NCBI GenBank assembly: GCA_000717735.1
Contig: JOBE01000063.1
Span: forward strand, 1 to 58,089
Direction of reading: 5' to 3'
Origin: Streptomyces griseoluteus
Lineage (GTDB): Bacteria; Actinomycetota; Actinomycetes; Streptomycetales; Streptomycetaceae
DNA: 58,089 nt
This document shows positions 33,269-42,433 of this stretch, piece by piece (position 1 is the stretch's first letter; each line of letters starts with the position of its first letter). The position numbers were made by a program, and so were the translations under genes. The notes beneath the pieces are model-generated. The model searched no databases. It was not told the origin of the DNA and saw only the letters and a list, made by a program, of their open reading frames with translations.

Positions 33269-34339
33269 TCAGTCGACCCAGCCGAGCCGATGGGCCCGCA
33301 CACCCGCCTCGAACCGGCTCGTCGCGCCCATCTCCTGCATCAGCTCGGACAGCATGCGGCTCACCGTCCGCAGCGACACCCCGAGCCCCCGCGCGATCTT
33401 CTCGTCCTTCATCCCCGAGGCGAGCATCGTCAGCGCCGCCCGCTGCTGCTCCGAGAGCCCGTCACCGCCCTGCTCCGGCGTCGTGCCGTCCCCGTACGGC
33501 GACGCGGTGTGCCAGCAGTGCTCGTACAGGCCCAGGTACGAGCGGACCAGGGCCGGCCCGCGGGCCAGGACCGCGCCCGCCATCGGCTCCGCCGGATCGA
33601 CCGGCACCACCGCGAACTGCGCGTCCGCGATGATCATCGTCATGGGCACGGCCGGGGTGATCCGCACCTCCACGCCCGCCTCGACCCGGCGCCGCAGCAT
33701 CTCCGCCACCTCCGGCGTGGAGACGACCCGCTCGCTGTACATGGCGCGGACCCGCACCCCGTTCTCGATCTGCCGCCGGTCCCGGTTCAGGACCCGCTCC
33801 GCCACCTCGCGGACCAGCGACGTCGGATGCATCGACGCCAGACTGTGCTGGATGACGTCCGTGATGTCCTCGAGGACCTGCTGGATCCGGCGGTAGTCGC
33901 TGAGCAGCTCCACGTCGGCGTCCGAGCGCGTGAGGGAACCGGCCCGCAGGAACGCCCCCGCCAACGTCTCCAGGGTGCCGTACGCGCGGTCCGCCTCGTC
34001 GAGGTGCTCGCGCAGTTGCTCGCGCTCCCGGTGCAGCAGCCGGAGCAGCGCTATCTCCGGGTCGATCACCGCGACCGTGTCGCCGTCCTGCTCCGGGCCG
34101 CCCTCCCCGCGGAGTCCCGCACGGAGCTCCGCGCGGGCGCCGTGCTGCGCGGGGTTGGTCGGCACGATGAGCCCGAGGCCCGCGAGCTCGTTCCTACATC
34201 GCTCGTACTCCTCGGGAGAGAGACGCAGCTGGGAACCGACCTCGGCGACGCTCGACACCCCGCGCCTGCGCAGCTCCTGATAGAGCCTCACCACGGCATC
34301 GGGTGCCTCCGAGCACTCGGCTCCGTTCTCCGTACCCAT
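33269..34339 (-). CDS. TrmB/LuxR-type dual-HTH regulator 1
   Basis: 356 residues from ATG 34339. N-terminal TrmB-like winged helix (VVRLYQELRRRGVSSVAEVG), coiled region with LLHREREQLREHLDEAD, a TrmB sensor domain (GVRVRAMYSERVV, GVEVRITPAVPMTMIIADAQ, ARGPALVRSYLGLYEHCW), and a C-terminal LuxR HTH (LSEQQRAALTMLASGMKDEK, then LGVSLRTVSRMLSELMQEMG). No receiver or AHL domain. The same design as the next gene, so the two are tandem paralogues. Sits directly behind the peptide gene across a shared terminator. Start at 34402 is possible but lacks family sequence. Confidence 0.85.
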   Translation of the reverse strand: MGTENGAECSEAPDAVVRLYQELRRRGVSSVAEVGSQLRLSPEEYERCRNELAGLGLIVPTNPAQHGARAELRAGLRGEGGPEQDGDTVAVIDPEIALLRLLHREREQLREHLDEADRAYGTLETLAGAFLRAGSLTRSDADVELLSDYRRIQQVLEDITDVIQHSLASMHPTSLVREVAERVLNRDRRQIENGVRVRAMYSERVVSTPEVAEMLRRRVEAGVEVRITPAVPMTMIIADAQFAVVPVDPAEPMAGAVLARGPALVRSYLGLYEHCWHTASPYGDGTTPEQGGDGLSEQQRAALTMLASGMKDEKIARGLGVSLRTVSRMLSELMQEMGATSRFEAGVRAHRLGWVD

Positions 34340-34502
34340 GCCGCCGCCGGTGGTGATCAAGGCGAAGTGACCCCCTGTTCCCTCGAGTCGCGCCGCCGTC
34401 ACCCTGTCACACGGCTGGGCGGCCGTCCGTCATGCCGATCTGACCGATCTGACATCCATCGTGCGTCATCCGAACTCCGAACTCCCCGCCGGTGTACCGT
34501 CC

Positions 34503-35555
34503 TCAGATTCCGCGCTCGGCCCCCTCGGCGTCCAGCAGGCCGAGCCGGGAGGCCTTCACGCCCGCCTCGAACCGGCTCGCCGCCCCCAGCTCCTGCATCA
34601 CCTCGGAGAGCAGCCGGCTCACGGTCCGCAGCGAGACCCCCAGGTTGCGGGCGATCTGTTCGTCCTTGATGCCGGAGGCGAGCATGAGGAGCGCCGCCCG
34701 CTGCTGTTCGGAGAGGCCGTCGCCGCGCTTCTCCGCCGCCTCCTCCTCGCCGTACGGGGCGGCGGCGGTCCAGCAGTACTCGTACAGGGCGAGATAGGAG
34801 CGGACGAGCCCCGAGCCGCGCGCGAGGATCGCGGCGGAGGACGGATCGTGCGGATCGGTCGGCAGGAGCGCGAAGTTCTCGTCGGCGAGGACCATGCTCA
34901 TCGGTACGACGGAGGCGAACCGGATCTCGACGCCCAGCGCGGCCCGCTCCTCCAGGTGCTGTGCCATCTCCGGCACCGAGGCGGCCCGCCGGCTGTACAT
35001 CGCCCGGATCCGGATCCCGCGGTCGGCCCACTGGCGGTCCAGGGCAAGCTCGCCCGGCAGTTCCTCGCGCCGGACGGAGCCGGTGTGCATGAAGTGCACG
35101 GCCGTCCGTACGGAGTTCGTCAGGTTCGTGAGGCTGCACCGGATCCGCCGGGGATCGTCGACGATCTCGACCTCGATCTCCCCGCGCGGTGTCGCTCCGG
35201 CCCGCAGGAACGGTCCGGCAAGGGCCTCAAGGGCGGTGTGCGCGCGACTGGTGGCGGCGAGTCGCTCCTGGAGGCGGTCGCGCTCACGGCGCAGCAGCCG
35301 CAGCAGGGCGACATCGGGCTCGACGACGACGGGAGCGGCGTCGGCGGAGGGTGTGTCGAGGGAGGCCGTGTCGACGGGGAAGGCGGTCAGTCCTAAGGAG
35401 ACCAGTTCGTCACGACATCGCTCCCGCTCCTCGGCGGTCAGCTCGAGTCGGTCCGCGACCTGGTCGAAGGTCGCCCCGGGACGGGAGCGGAGCGCCTGAT
35501 AGACCGCGAGGGCCTGTTCGCTGCCCGTACGGGCCACGGCGGCGTTTCTGGACAC
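34503..35555 (-). CDS. TrmB/LuxR-type dual-HTH regulator 2, with TTA codon
   Basis: 350 residues from GTG 35555. Same layout as the gene at 33269: N-terminal TrmB HTH, sensor domain (IRAMYSRRAASVPEMAQHLE, VPMSMVLADENFALLP), and C-terminal LuxR HTH (SEQQRAALLMLASGIKDEQI, LGVSLRTVSRLLSEVMQELG). Leu54 is TTA (35396-35394), so translation should need the bldA tRNA and be tied to development. Between the two regulators 34435-34452 holds CCGATCTGA twice in tandem, a possible binding site. Confidence 0.85.
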   Translation of the reverse strand: MSRNAAVARTGSEQALAVYQALRSRPGATFDQVADRLELTAEERERCRDELVSLGLTAFPVDTASLDTPSADAAPVVVEPDVALLRLLRRERDRLQERLAATSRAHTALEALAGPFLRAGATPRGEIEVEIVDDPRRIRCSLTNLTNSVRTAVHFMHTGSVRREELPGELALDRQWADRGIRIRAMYSRRAASVPEMAQHLEERAALGVEIRFASVVPMSMVLADENFALLPTDPHDPSSAAILARGSGLVRSYLALYEYCWTAAAPYGEEEAAEKRGDGLSEQQRAALLMLASGIKDEQIARNLGVSLRTVSRLLSEVMQELGAASRFEAGVKASRLGLLDAEGAERGI

Positions 35556-35705
35556 GGCGCAGCAGACTCCCCTCGGATCCCAGCTGGATCCTGTTGAATC
35601 GCCCCGCTAGACCCTGCCATACATTCGAACGGCGCGCACGGAGTTCACCGCAGCTCAGAGCGGCTCACAACGGCCCTTCGTGGCTCATACCGCCCGGTGG
35701 GTGGG

Positions 35706-36146
35706 TCAGGCGGTGGGGGCTTCGGCCCGGCAGCCGGGGCACAGGCCCTTGAACACGATCTCGGCGTCCTCGACCTGCCACGCCGGCAACGCACCCCGGG
35801 GCGGCTTGGGCGCGGTCGCGTCGACGTTCTCCACGCGGCCGCAGACGACGCACAGCGCGTGCTGGTGCACGGGTCCCGAGATCTCGAACACGGCGGGCAG
35901 GCCGGGCCGGTCGAACTTGCTGACCAGACCCGTCTCCTGGAAGTGCCGCAGCATCTCGTACACGGCCTGGCTGGTCAGCGTGCCGAGCCGCTCGCGCGCG
36001 GTCGTGGTGATGGCCTCGACGTCGAGATGGCCGCCGGCGGCGAGCACCGTGAGCACTTCGAGGCGCGGGCCCGTGACCCGCAGCCCGACGTCGCGCAGGC
36101 GCTGGATCACCGCCTCGCGGCCCGTCAGCTCTTCCACGACTGCCAT
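35706..36146 (-). CDS. Fur-family (PerR/CatR-type) transcriptional regulator
   Basis: 146 residues. Winged helix with VLTVLAAGGHLDVEAI and LTSQAVYEMLRHFQETGLV, regulatory His/Asp segment (VHQHALCVVCGRVENVD) and two CxxC zinc motifs (CVVC and CPGC), the structural Zn site of Fur/PerR proteins. Streptomyces CatR/FurA partners usually lie next to a catalase gene; none is here. ATG 36146 is chosen as the first in-frame Met with family sequence. The AT-rich region 36170-36185 upstream may hold the autoregulatory site. Confidence 0.88.
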   Translation of the reverse strand: MAVVEELTGREAVIQRLRDVGLRVTGPRLEVLTVLAAGGHLDVEAITTTARERLGTLTSQAVYEMLRHFQETGLVSKFDRPGLPAVFEISGPVHQHALCVVCGRVENVDATAPKPPRGALPAWQVEDAEIVFKGLCPGCRAEAPTA

Positions 36147-36235
36147 CTTCTCCGCCTGCCACCTGGTCGGCTCAAACTTTTGTAGGCATCGTACCTGTTG
36201 CTCGTCAACCTCGTCAGGCGCTCTTCGGCCGTTCG

Positions 36236-37129
36236 TCAGTCGTCCGGCCTGCACACGAGCAGGACGCTCTCGGTCCTGTCGTCGATCCGGTGGCGCCGCC
36301 GGCCCTCGATGTGCAGGCCCGCCGAGTGGAGCTCCGCCGCGAGCCGTTCGGGGTCCACGATCCACTTGTCGGTGGTCAGCACCACCCGCTCCGTGGAGAG
36401 CTTGCCGGTCCTGGCCGCGTAGTACGTGATCCGCTCGCTCATCGACGGCAGGTCGAAGACCTGCCTGGCCACCACCCACTCGTCGATCCCGTCGAAGCGC
36501 GGCACCTGGAAGGCCCAGGTGCGGCGCGGTTCCGCGATGAGTCCGGGCAGCTGGTGCGCGGTGTAGTCGAGGGCCAGGGCCCCGCCCGACTCCAGATGGG
36601 CGGCGACCTCCCGCAGCAGCTCGGGCCGCCGCGCGGGCGGTACGGCCGTGACCATGGCGCCCGCGAGCAGGGCCAGCCGGTAACTCCCTTCGAGCCGCAG
36701 CTCGGTGAGCTCGGACCGGTGGGTGACGACGAGCCCGGCGACCTGGGGGCCGATCCGGCGTGCCCAGCCTTCGAGGCGCTCGAGGGCCGAGGCGTCCCGG
36801 TCCACGGCTTCCACGGCGAAGCCGTGCCGGGCGAACGGGACGGCGAGCCGCCCGGCGCCGGAGCCGAGGTCGAGGACGGGTCCGCCGGTGGAGCGGGCGA
36901 GGCTGAGGTACCGGACGATGTCCGCGCTGTGCGGGCCGAGCAGGGCGTCGTGCAGCCAGACCGAGCCCTCGTCGACGGGGGCCACCGATTCGAGTCCCGG
37001 CAGGGTGTCGGACTCGATCCGGATGCCGGCTCCCGGGGCGGGTTCCCGCTCCCGGTCGTATCGGGACGGCAGGACCGGCGCGAGCGCTGCGGGCACGACG
37101 GGCAGGGATGTGCCGCTCGGTGTGTGCAT
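36236..37129 (-). CDS. SAM-dependent class-I methyltransferase
   Basis: 297 residues from ATG 37129, preceded by GGAGGAGC. SAM-binding motif VLDLGSGAGRLAVPFARHGF (about 82-101), acidic strand VEAVDRDASALERL, LALLAGAMVTAV and the post-motif LREVAAHLESGGALALDY. The C-terminal part includes WVVARQVFDLPSMSERITYY, typical of small-molecule methyltransferases. Substrate unknown; the neighbours do not suggest one. Confidence 0.85.
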   Translation of the reverse strand: MHTPSGTSLPVVPAALAPVLPSRYDREREPAPGAGIRIESDTLPGLESVAPVDEGSVWLHDALLGPHSADIVRYLSLARSTGGPVLDLGSGAGRLAVPFARHGFAVEAVDRDASALERLEGWARRIGPQVAGLVVTHRSELTELRLEGSYRLALLAGAMVTAVPPARRPELLREVAAHLESGGALALDYTAHQLPGLIAEPRRTWAFQVPRFDGIDEWVVARQVFDLPSMSERITYYAARTGKLSTERVVLTTDKWIVDPERLAAELHSAGLHIEGRRRHRIDDRTESVLLVCRPDD

Positions 37130-37286
37130 CGCTCCTCCAGGGGCTCGCTCGGTCCATGCCGTCCGGACGAGGTACCCGTGCCGCCGGGACCGCGCCGCTG
37201 GACCCATCCTGACCTGGGGAACGAGCCCTGATCCAGAAGATGGGGCTGCGTGAACACGCGATGGCGTGGATCTGCCACGGGGGCGC

Positions 37287-37916
37287 TCACCGCGCGGAGT
37301 GCGCCCACCTCTGCGCGCGCCGGTGCGGCACCGGGGCAGGCCGCGCCCACCGGTAGGACCTGGCGAGTGAGCCGAAGGGGCGCGGCCGGGGGAACAGGGC
37401 CGAGCGCGCGGAGCCTCCCGAGGAACGAGGGAGGCGAGCACGGTCGGCCCTGTGAGCCCGGCTTGAGCGCCCCGGAGGCGAACCGAGCGTGAAGAAGGGG
37501 AGTGCCGGGTCGTCGTCCGCCGGGAGTTCGACCCGCTGGTCGTGGGCCCCGTAGCTCCGCATCCGGTCCGTGGCCGCCGCGAGCAGGGCCGTACCCACTC
37601 CGTGGCGGCGCGATCCGCAGGCGACGGCGAGCGCGTACACCTCGCCCTCGCCCGGTACGGGCACTCCGCCCGCGGCGACGCCGACGAGCGTGCCCTCGGG
37701 GTCGGTCGCGACGAGCCAGCCGAGCCAGCCGGGCGCGCCCCCGGGAATTTCAATTTCCGCGCGTATGCGAGGGAGTGAGCATTGGGCCGAGACCATGCGC
37801 CGGATCGGCATTTCGTCCAGGATTCCTGCGTAGCTGCTCCGAATGACGTCGGCGAGCAGCCTGGATATCGTCGTCGCATCGCCGGCCGCGGCCGTTCGAA
37901 CGCCAGCCAGCTGCAT
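37287..37916 (-). CDS. GNAT acetyltransferase with abnormal C-terminus
   Basis: 209 residues from ATG 37916. GNAT core to about residue 145 (LVGVAAGGVPVPGEGEVYAL, CGSRRHGVGTALLAAATDRM). After RVELPADDDPALPFF the family continues with a G-F pair that closes the fold; here it reads TLGSPPGRSS and a Ser/Arg/Pro-rich tail from GC-rich repeat-like DNA (37290-37490, with a CCTCCC...GGGAGG hairpin). The end of the gene seems to have been replaced, so it may be inactive. Confidence 0.5.
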   Translation of the reverse strand: MQLAGVRTAAAGDATTISRLLADVIRSSYAGILDEMPIRRMVSAQCSLPRIRAEIEIPGGAPGWLGWLVATDPEGTLVGVAAGGVPVPGEGEVYALAVACGSRRHGVGTALLAAATDRMRSYGAHDQRVELPADDDPALPFFTLGSPPGRSSRAHRADRARLPRSSGGSARSALFPRPRPFGSLARSYRWARPAPVPHRRAQRWAHSAR

Positions 37917-38061
37917 TGGTTTTGTACCCTTCGACGTGCCGAGCCCGATCCCCAAGATACCCACGATAGCGGTGAATTCAGTTGTCCGTGACCGATGCGA
38001 AATCTACGAATTCGCTTAGTAAATAAGGACGTTCGGCGGGGCGGCCGGTGAAGCGAGTAAA

Positions 38062-38973
38062 TTACCCGGGGAACGAACAGCAGGCGACGACCAGGGGCGC
38101 CATCGCGAGCGCCGCCGCCGTGACGGTCAGCAGCCCGCGCAGGACCGGGTGGCCCGCGCTGTGCGGGGCGAGGATGCGCCGCATGCGCAGCGCGGCCGAA
38201 GGCCCCCCCGCCGCGAACGCGGACCGGGGCGCCTGCCCCGAGGCCAGCGCGTACAGCGCCGTCGCCAGGGCGTCCCGCGTACATCGCCGCAACGCCCGGT
38301 CGTCCGCGGCCATTTCGAGGAGCAGCGGTACGGCGGACCCGCCGTGCCGTGCGAGCGGGAGGCGCGGGAAGACGGCCGCGAAGGCCTCCGCCGCCGCCAC
38401 GAGGAGATGGTGGCGCCCCGCGATGTGCGCCCGCTCGTGCGCGAGCGCCGCCGCGAGCTGGGCCGGGGTCAGGGTGTGCAGCGCGCCCGAGGAGACGACG
38501 ACCCGGCGCGAGCGGCCGGGCAGGCAGTACACGGCGGGGCGGGCGTCGTCGAGGACGGTGGCCCGGAGCGCCGGGTCGTACCGTCCGACGAGCCGCAGCA
38601 CCCCCGCGTGCCGCACCCGTACCCGCCGGGCCCTGGCGAGGCGGCGTGCGAACGCGGCGGCGGGCACCGAGAGGAAGGCGAGGGAGAGCGAGAGGGCGAA
38701 CAGCTCCCGCCCGTCGAGGGCGAGCAGCTGGGCGGGGGTGGGCGGCCGGAGCATGAGCACCGTGTCCGTCAGTCGGTGGCTGCTCTCGCTGGTGAGGACC
38801 ATCTGGGCGGGCAGCAGGGCGGAGGCGGTGGCGAAGACCGCGCCGCACGCGGCCCAGACGGCGAGCGCGAGCCGGGGGGCCTGCTGGGCCCAGCGCGCCC
38901 GTGCGAGGAGGAGGGGCAGGAGGAAGCCGGCGAGCGCGACGAGTCCGAGCGGCACGAGGGCGTGGTGGTTCAT
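38062..38973 (-). CDS. M56/BlaR1-like membrane metallopeptidase
   Basis: 303 residues, four or five membrane helices, zinc motif HERAH in ALAHERAHIAGRHHLL (about 205). C-terminal domain carries ADDRALRRC and ends PLVVACCSFPG. No penicillin-binding sensor domain. Such peptidases cleave the partner BlaI repressor on sensing a signal. Its ATG overlaps the BlaI stop by 4 bases (38970-38973). Confidence 0.88.
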   Translation of the reverse strand: MNHHALVPLGLVALAGFLLPLLLARARWAQQAPRLALAVWAACGAVFATASALLPAQMVLTSESSHRLTDTVLMLRPPTPAQLLALDGRELFALSLSLAFLSVPAAAFARRLARARRVRVRHAGVLRLVGRYDPALRATVLDDARPAVYCLPGRSRRVVVSSGALHTLTPAQLAAALAHERAHIAGRHHLLVAAAEAFAAVFPRLPLARHGGSAVPLLLEMAADDRALRRCTRDALATALYALASGQAPRSAFAAGGPSAALRMRRILAPHSAGHPVLRGLLTVTAAALAMAPLVVACCSFPG

Positions 38974-39497
38974 GCGGGGCTCCCGCCGTCGTGGCGCGGG
39001 GGGCGGTGCGGGTCCCGGTGCATGGCTCCGGGGTGCGGTTCGGGGTACGTGGCTCCGGCGTTCTGGTCCCGGTACGTGGCTCCGGGGTGCGGGTCCTGCG
39101 GTGGTTCCTGGTCGCCGCGGGCGGCGCGCAGGGCCGCGTCGAGGGCGGCCATGTCCTCGTCCGAGATGACCTCGACGAACCGCAGGAGCGCGGCGGGCCG
39201 GTCCTGGCTGTCGCCGAGGGCGTCCCGCATGAGTCCTGCGGTGTACTCCTCGCGGCTGCGGACGGGCTCGTACAGCCAGGCCCGGCCGGCCTTCTCGCGG
39301 CGGAGCCAGTCCTTGCGGTGCAGGATGTCCGCCACGGTCATCACGGTCGTGTAGGCGACCCGGCGTCCCCGATTGATGTCGTCGACGATCTCGCGGACCG
39401 TGGCGGGCCGCTGCCAGGCCCACAGTCGGTCCATGATCTCGGCCTCCAGCTCTCCCAGCCGGCGCACGTGCATCCCCTCCCCCTGCGAGCGGCTCAT
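38970..39497 (-). CDS. BlaI/CopY-family repressor
   Basis: 175 residues. BlaI winged helix about 10-85 (LGELEAEIMDRLWAW, VAYTTVMTVADILHRKDWL, GRAWLYEPVRSREEYTAGLM). The last 40 residues are a low-complexity Pro/His tail with DPHPGAT-like repeats (about 137-172), unusual for the family. The start may be 39497 or Met at 39473. A CsoR-like box lies 26 bases upstream (39523-39541) in the shared region with the small peptide gene. Confidence 0.88.
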   Translation of the reverse strand: MSRSQGEGMHVRRLGELEAEIMDRLWAWQRPATVREIVDDINRGRRVAYTTVMTVADILHRKDWLRREKAGRAWLYEPVRSREEYTAGLMRDALGDSQDRPAALLRFVEVISDEDMAALDAALRAARGDQEPPQDPHPGATYRDQNAGATYPEPHPGAMHRDPHRPPRHDGGSPA

Positions 39498-39522
39498 CGT
39501 ACGGGCCGCCTCCCCTCCCCAG

Positions 39523-39541
39523 GTATACCCCCCAGGGGTAC
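39523..39541. promoter_or_regulatory. CsoR copper operator 1
   Basis: GTATACCCCCCAGGGGTAC: 4-base AT arms around C/G runs, the layout of Streptomyces CsoR sites, here shared by BlaI on the minus strand and a 51-codon peptide on the plus strand. The same pattern appears at 42747, 42781 and 42829. Confidence 0.7.
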
Positions 39542-39550
39542 GCTGGCAAG

Positions 39551-39706
39551 ATGTCGACCCTCATGAAGAACCGCCCTTGCGCGAAGGTCTGCGACGCCGG
39601 TCCCGCCGGATCGGTGGAGCTGGTGCTCCTCCGGCAGCTGCTCGGCCTCTGTCTCCGGCTGAGCCTCACGCTGTCCGCCGACTGCCCCGCACGCAAGGGC
39701 GGTTGA
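39551..39706 (+). CDS. 51-residue cysteine-containing peptide under a CsoR box
   Basis: ATG 39551 lies only 10 bases after the CsoR box, so the transcript would be leaderless. It encodes 51 residues with Cys at 10, 14, 34 and 45 (RPCAKVCDAG, LGLCLRLS, SADCPARKGG), of which C10-C14 is a CxxxC. A hydrophobic middle (VELVLLRQLLG) could be a membrane or amphipathic helix. A perfect terminator follows at 39713. The box, frame and terminator together argue for a real copper-induced small gene, perhaps copper-binding; homologues are not known to me. Confidence 0.5.
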   Translation: MSTLMKNRPCAKVCDAGPAGSVELVLLRQLLGLCLRLSLTLSADCPARKGG

Positions 39707-39712
39707 CACCGA

Positions 39713-39738
39713 CGAAGGGCCCCGCGCGGGGCCCTTCG
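39713..39738. terminator. Perfect-palindrome terminator between the peptide and csoR
   Basis: A 26-base perfect palindrome: CGAAGGGCCCCGC on the left mirrors GCGGGGCCCTTCG. It lies between the two convergent genes and should stop transcription both ways, although no U-tract is present. Confidence 0.6.
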
Positions 39739-39762
39739 GTCCATCTCCCCCTGCCCGGGGGT

Positions 39763-40044
39763 CTACGTCCGGATGAGCCGGGCGATGGCCTTCGAGGCTT
39801 CGTTCACCTTCTCCTTGGCCTGGTCGCCGCCCTGGGCGATGGCCTCCGTGACGCAGCAGCTCAGGTGCTCGTCGAGCAGGGCCACCGCGCAGGACTGGAG
39901 GGCCGCGTTGATGGCGGAGACCTGGGTGAGGACGTCGATGCAGTAGACGTCCTCGTCGACCATCCGCTGCACCCCCCTGACCTGGCCTTCGATACGCCGC
40001 AGGCGTCTGATGATGTCTTCCTTGTGCTGTCCGTAACCGGCCAC
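39763..40044 (-). CDS. csoR: Copper-sensing repressor CsoR
   Basis: 93 residues, all-helical CsoR fold. Copper ligands Cys35, His60 and Cys64 are present (VYCIDVL, DEHLSCCV), as in the Cu(I) site of known CsoRs. Starts HKEDIIRRLRRIEGQVRG. Expected to bind the CsoR boxes around 39523 and 42747-42847 and release them on Cu(I) binding. Follows copA by 39 bases on the same strand, so the copper genes are likely autoregulated as one operon. Confidence 0.93.
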   Translation of the reverse strand: MAGYGQHKEDIIRRLRRIEGQVRGVQRMVDEDVYCIDVLTQVSAINAALQSCAVALLDEHLSCCVTEAIAQGGDQAKEKVNEASKAIARLIRT

Positions 40045-40083
40045 GGCGGGCTCCTCGGAGATTGGCGGGGAAGGGCGGGTCCG

Positions 40084-42348
40084 TCAGCGGTCGGCGGCCT
40101 GGAAGCCCCGCAGGCGGAGGCTGTTGCCGACGACGAAGACCGAGGAGAAGGCCATGGCCGCGCCCGCGATCATCGGGTTGAGCAGTCCGGCCGCGGCGAG
40201 CGGCAGGGCCGCCACGTTGTAGGCGAAGGCCCAGAACAGGTTCGAGCGGATCGTGCCGAGCGTCTTGCGGGAGAGCCGGATGGCGTCGGCGGCGGCCCGC
40301 AGGTCCCCGCGTACCAGGGTCAGGTCGCCGGCCTCGATGGCGGCGTCCGTCCCGGTGCCCATCGCCAGGCCCAGGTCGGCCTGGGCGAGCGCGGCGGCGT
40401 CGTTGACGCCGTCGCCGACCATGGCGACCGAACGGCCCTCGGCCTGCAGGCGCTTGACGACGTCGACCTTGTCCTGCGGCATGACCTCGGCGATGACCTC
40501 GTCGATGCCGACCTCGGCGGCGACGGATTCGGCGACCGCCTTGTTGTCGCCGGTCAGCAGGATCGGCGTCAGGCCGAGCGCGCGCAGCCGCCGGATCGCC
40601 TCCGGGCTGGTCTCCTTGATCGCGTCGGCGACCTCCAGGACCGCGCGGGCCTCGCCGTCCCAGGCCACCGCGATGGCGGTCTTGCCGGCCTTCTCGGCCG
40701 CGTCCTTCGCGGACTTCAGCGACTGCGGCAGCTCCATCGCCCATTCGGTGAGCAGCTTCTCGCGGCCGACGAGGACCGCGTGGCCCTCGACGACGCCCTG
40801 CACGCCGAGGCCGGGGATGTTGGCGAAGTCCTCGGGGGTGGGGAGCGTCCCGACCTTGGCGGCGGCGCCGGTGGCGACGGCCTGGGCGATGGGGTGCTCG
40901 GAGGAGTGCTCCAGGGCGCCCGCGAGGCGCAGGACGTCGGTCTCGTCCGTACCGGCGGCGGTGTGGACCTTGATGAGGGTCATCCGGCCGGTGGTGACGG
41001 TGCCGGTCTTGTCGAGGACGATGGTGTCGACCTTGCGGGTGGTCTCCAGGACCTCGGGTCCCTTGATCAGGATGCCGAGCTGGGCGCCGCGGCCCGTGCC
41101 GACCATGAGGGCGGTCGGGGTGGCGAGGCCGAGGGCGCAGGGGCAGGCGATGATCAGGACGGCGACGGCGGCGGTGAACGCGGCGGTGAGTCCCTGGCCG
41201 GTGCCGAGCCAGAAGCCGAGGGTGCCGAGCGCGAGCGCGATGACGATCGGCACGAAGACGGCCGAGATCTTGTCGGCGAGGCGCTGGGCGGCGGCCTTGC
41301 CGTTCTGGGCGTCCTCCACCAGCTTCGCCATCCGGGCGAGCTGGGTGTCGGAGCCGACGCGGGTGGCCTCGACGACGAGCCGGCCGCCGGCGTTCAGGGT
41401 GGCGCCGGTGACGGAGTCGCCGACGGAGACCTCGACGGGGACGGACTCGCCGGTGAGCATGGAGGCGTCGACGGCGGAGGAGCCCTCGACGACGGTGCCG
41501 TCGGTGGCGATCTTCTCGCCGGGACGGACCAGGAAGCGCATCCCGACCTGGAGTTCGGCGGTGGGTACGGTGACCTCACGGCCGCCCCGCAGGACGGTGA
41601 CCTCCTTGGCGCCCAGCTGCATCAGCGCCTTGAGCGCGGCGCCCGCCTTGCGCTTCGAGCGGGCCTCGAAGTAGCGGCCGGCCAGGATGAAGGCGGTGAC
41701 GCCGGCCGCGGCCTCCAGGTAGATGTTCCCGGCGCCGTCGGTACGGGCGATCGTGAACTCGAAGGGGTGGGTCATCCCGGGCGTGCCGGCCGTACCGAAG
41801 AACAGCGCCCACAGGGACCACAGGAACGCGGCGATCGTGCCGACCGAGATCAGCGTGTCCATCGTCGCCGCGCCGTGCTTGGCGTTCGTCCAGGCGGCCC
41901 GGTGGAACGGCCAGGCGGCGTAGACGACGACCGGCGCGGCGAGCGTGAGGCTCAGCCACTGCCAGTACTCGATCTGGAGCGCCGGGACCATCGCCATCGC
42001 GATGACCGGTACGGCGAGCGTGACGGCGGTGATCAGCCGCTGCTTGAGGGGCCGCAGCTCCTCGTCGGCCTTCTCCTCGTCGGTGGGGCCCTCGGCGCCG
42101 GGGGCCTCGCTCTTCGGGGGCGCGGGCTCGGCGGCGGTGTAGCCGGTGGCCTCGACGGTGGCGATGAGGTCGGCGACGTCGATGTCGGCGTCGAAGGTGA
42201 CCTTCGCCTTCTCGGTGGCGTAGTTGACGGTGGCCTCGACCCCGTCCATGCGGTTGAGCTTCTTCTCGATACGGGCCGCGCACGAGGCGCAGGTCATGCC
42301 GCCGATGGCGAGCTCGACCTGGGCGGTGCCCGGAGTGGTCGTGGTCAT
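40084..42348 (-). CDS. copA: Copper-exporting P1B-type ATPase
   Basis: 754 residues, membrane export of Cu(I). Order: one N-terminal HMA domain with [12 protein letters not shown] (Cys20, Cys23), about eight membrane helices, transmembrane CPC motif at 402-404 ([16 protein letters not shown]), phosphorylation DKTGT (Asp446), HP-type nucleotide loop ([10 protein letters not shown]), TGDN and [10 protein letters not shown]. Length and motifs are complete. It lies between csoR and copZ on the same strand. Confidence 0.96.
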   Translation of the reverse strand: MTTTTPGTAQVELAIGGMTCASCAARIEKKLNRMDGVEATVNYATEKAKVTFDADIDVADLIATVEATGYTAAEPAPPKSEAPGAEGPTDEEKADEELRPLKQRLITAVTLAVPVIAMAMVPALQIEYWQWLSLTLAAPVVVYAAWPFHRAAWTNAKHGAATMDTLISVGTIAAFLWSLWALFFGTAGTPGMTHPFEFTIARTDGAGNIYLEAAAGVTAFILAGRYFEARSKRKAGAALKALMQLGAKEVTVLRGGREVTVPTAELQVGMRFLVRPGEKIATDGTVVEGSSAVDASMLTGESVPVEVSVGDSVTGATLNAGGRLVVEATRVGSDTQLARMAKLVEDAQNGKAAAQRLADKISAVFVPIVIALALGTLGFWLGTGQGLTAAFTAAVAVLIIACPCALGLATPTALMVGTGRGAQLGILIKGPEVLETTRKVDTIVLDKTGTVTTGRMTLIKVHTAAGTDETDVLRLAGALEHSSEHPIAQAVATGAAAKVGTLPTPEDFANIPGLGVQGVVEGHAVLVGREKLLTEWAMELPQSLKSAKDAAEKAGKTAIAVAWDGEARAVLEVADAIKETSPEAIRRLRALGLTPILLTGDNKAVAESVAAEVGIDEVIAEVMPQDKVDVVKRLQAEGRSVAMVGDGVNDAAALAQADLGLAMGTGTDAAIEAGDLTLVRGDLRAAADAIRLSRKTLGTIRSNLFWAFAYNVAALPLAAAGLLNPMIAGAAMAFSSVFVVGNSLRLRGFQAADR

Positions 42349-42433
42349 TTCCTGCTCCTCGTTTCAAGCGTTCGGGGGCCGGGGCCCGAGCGTGGTGGCG
42401 GGCGGGCCCCGGCGGCCTGGGTGGGGCGGCTGC

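Noticed and set aside
36236..38848. An 870-codon minus-strand frame
   Set aside because: Only the last 297 codons look like protein (methyltransferase); the rest is shadow of other genes.
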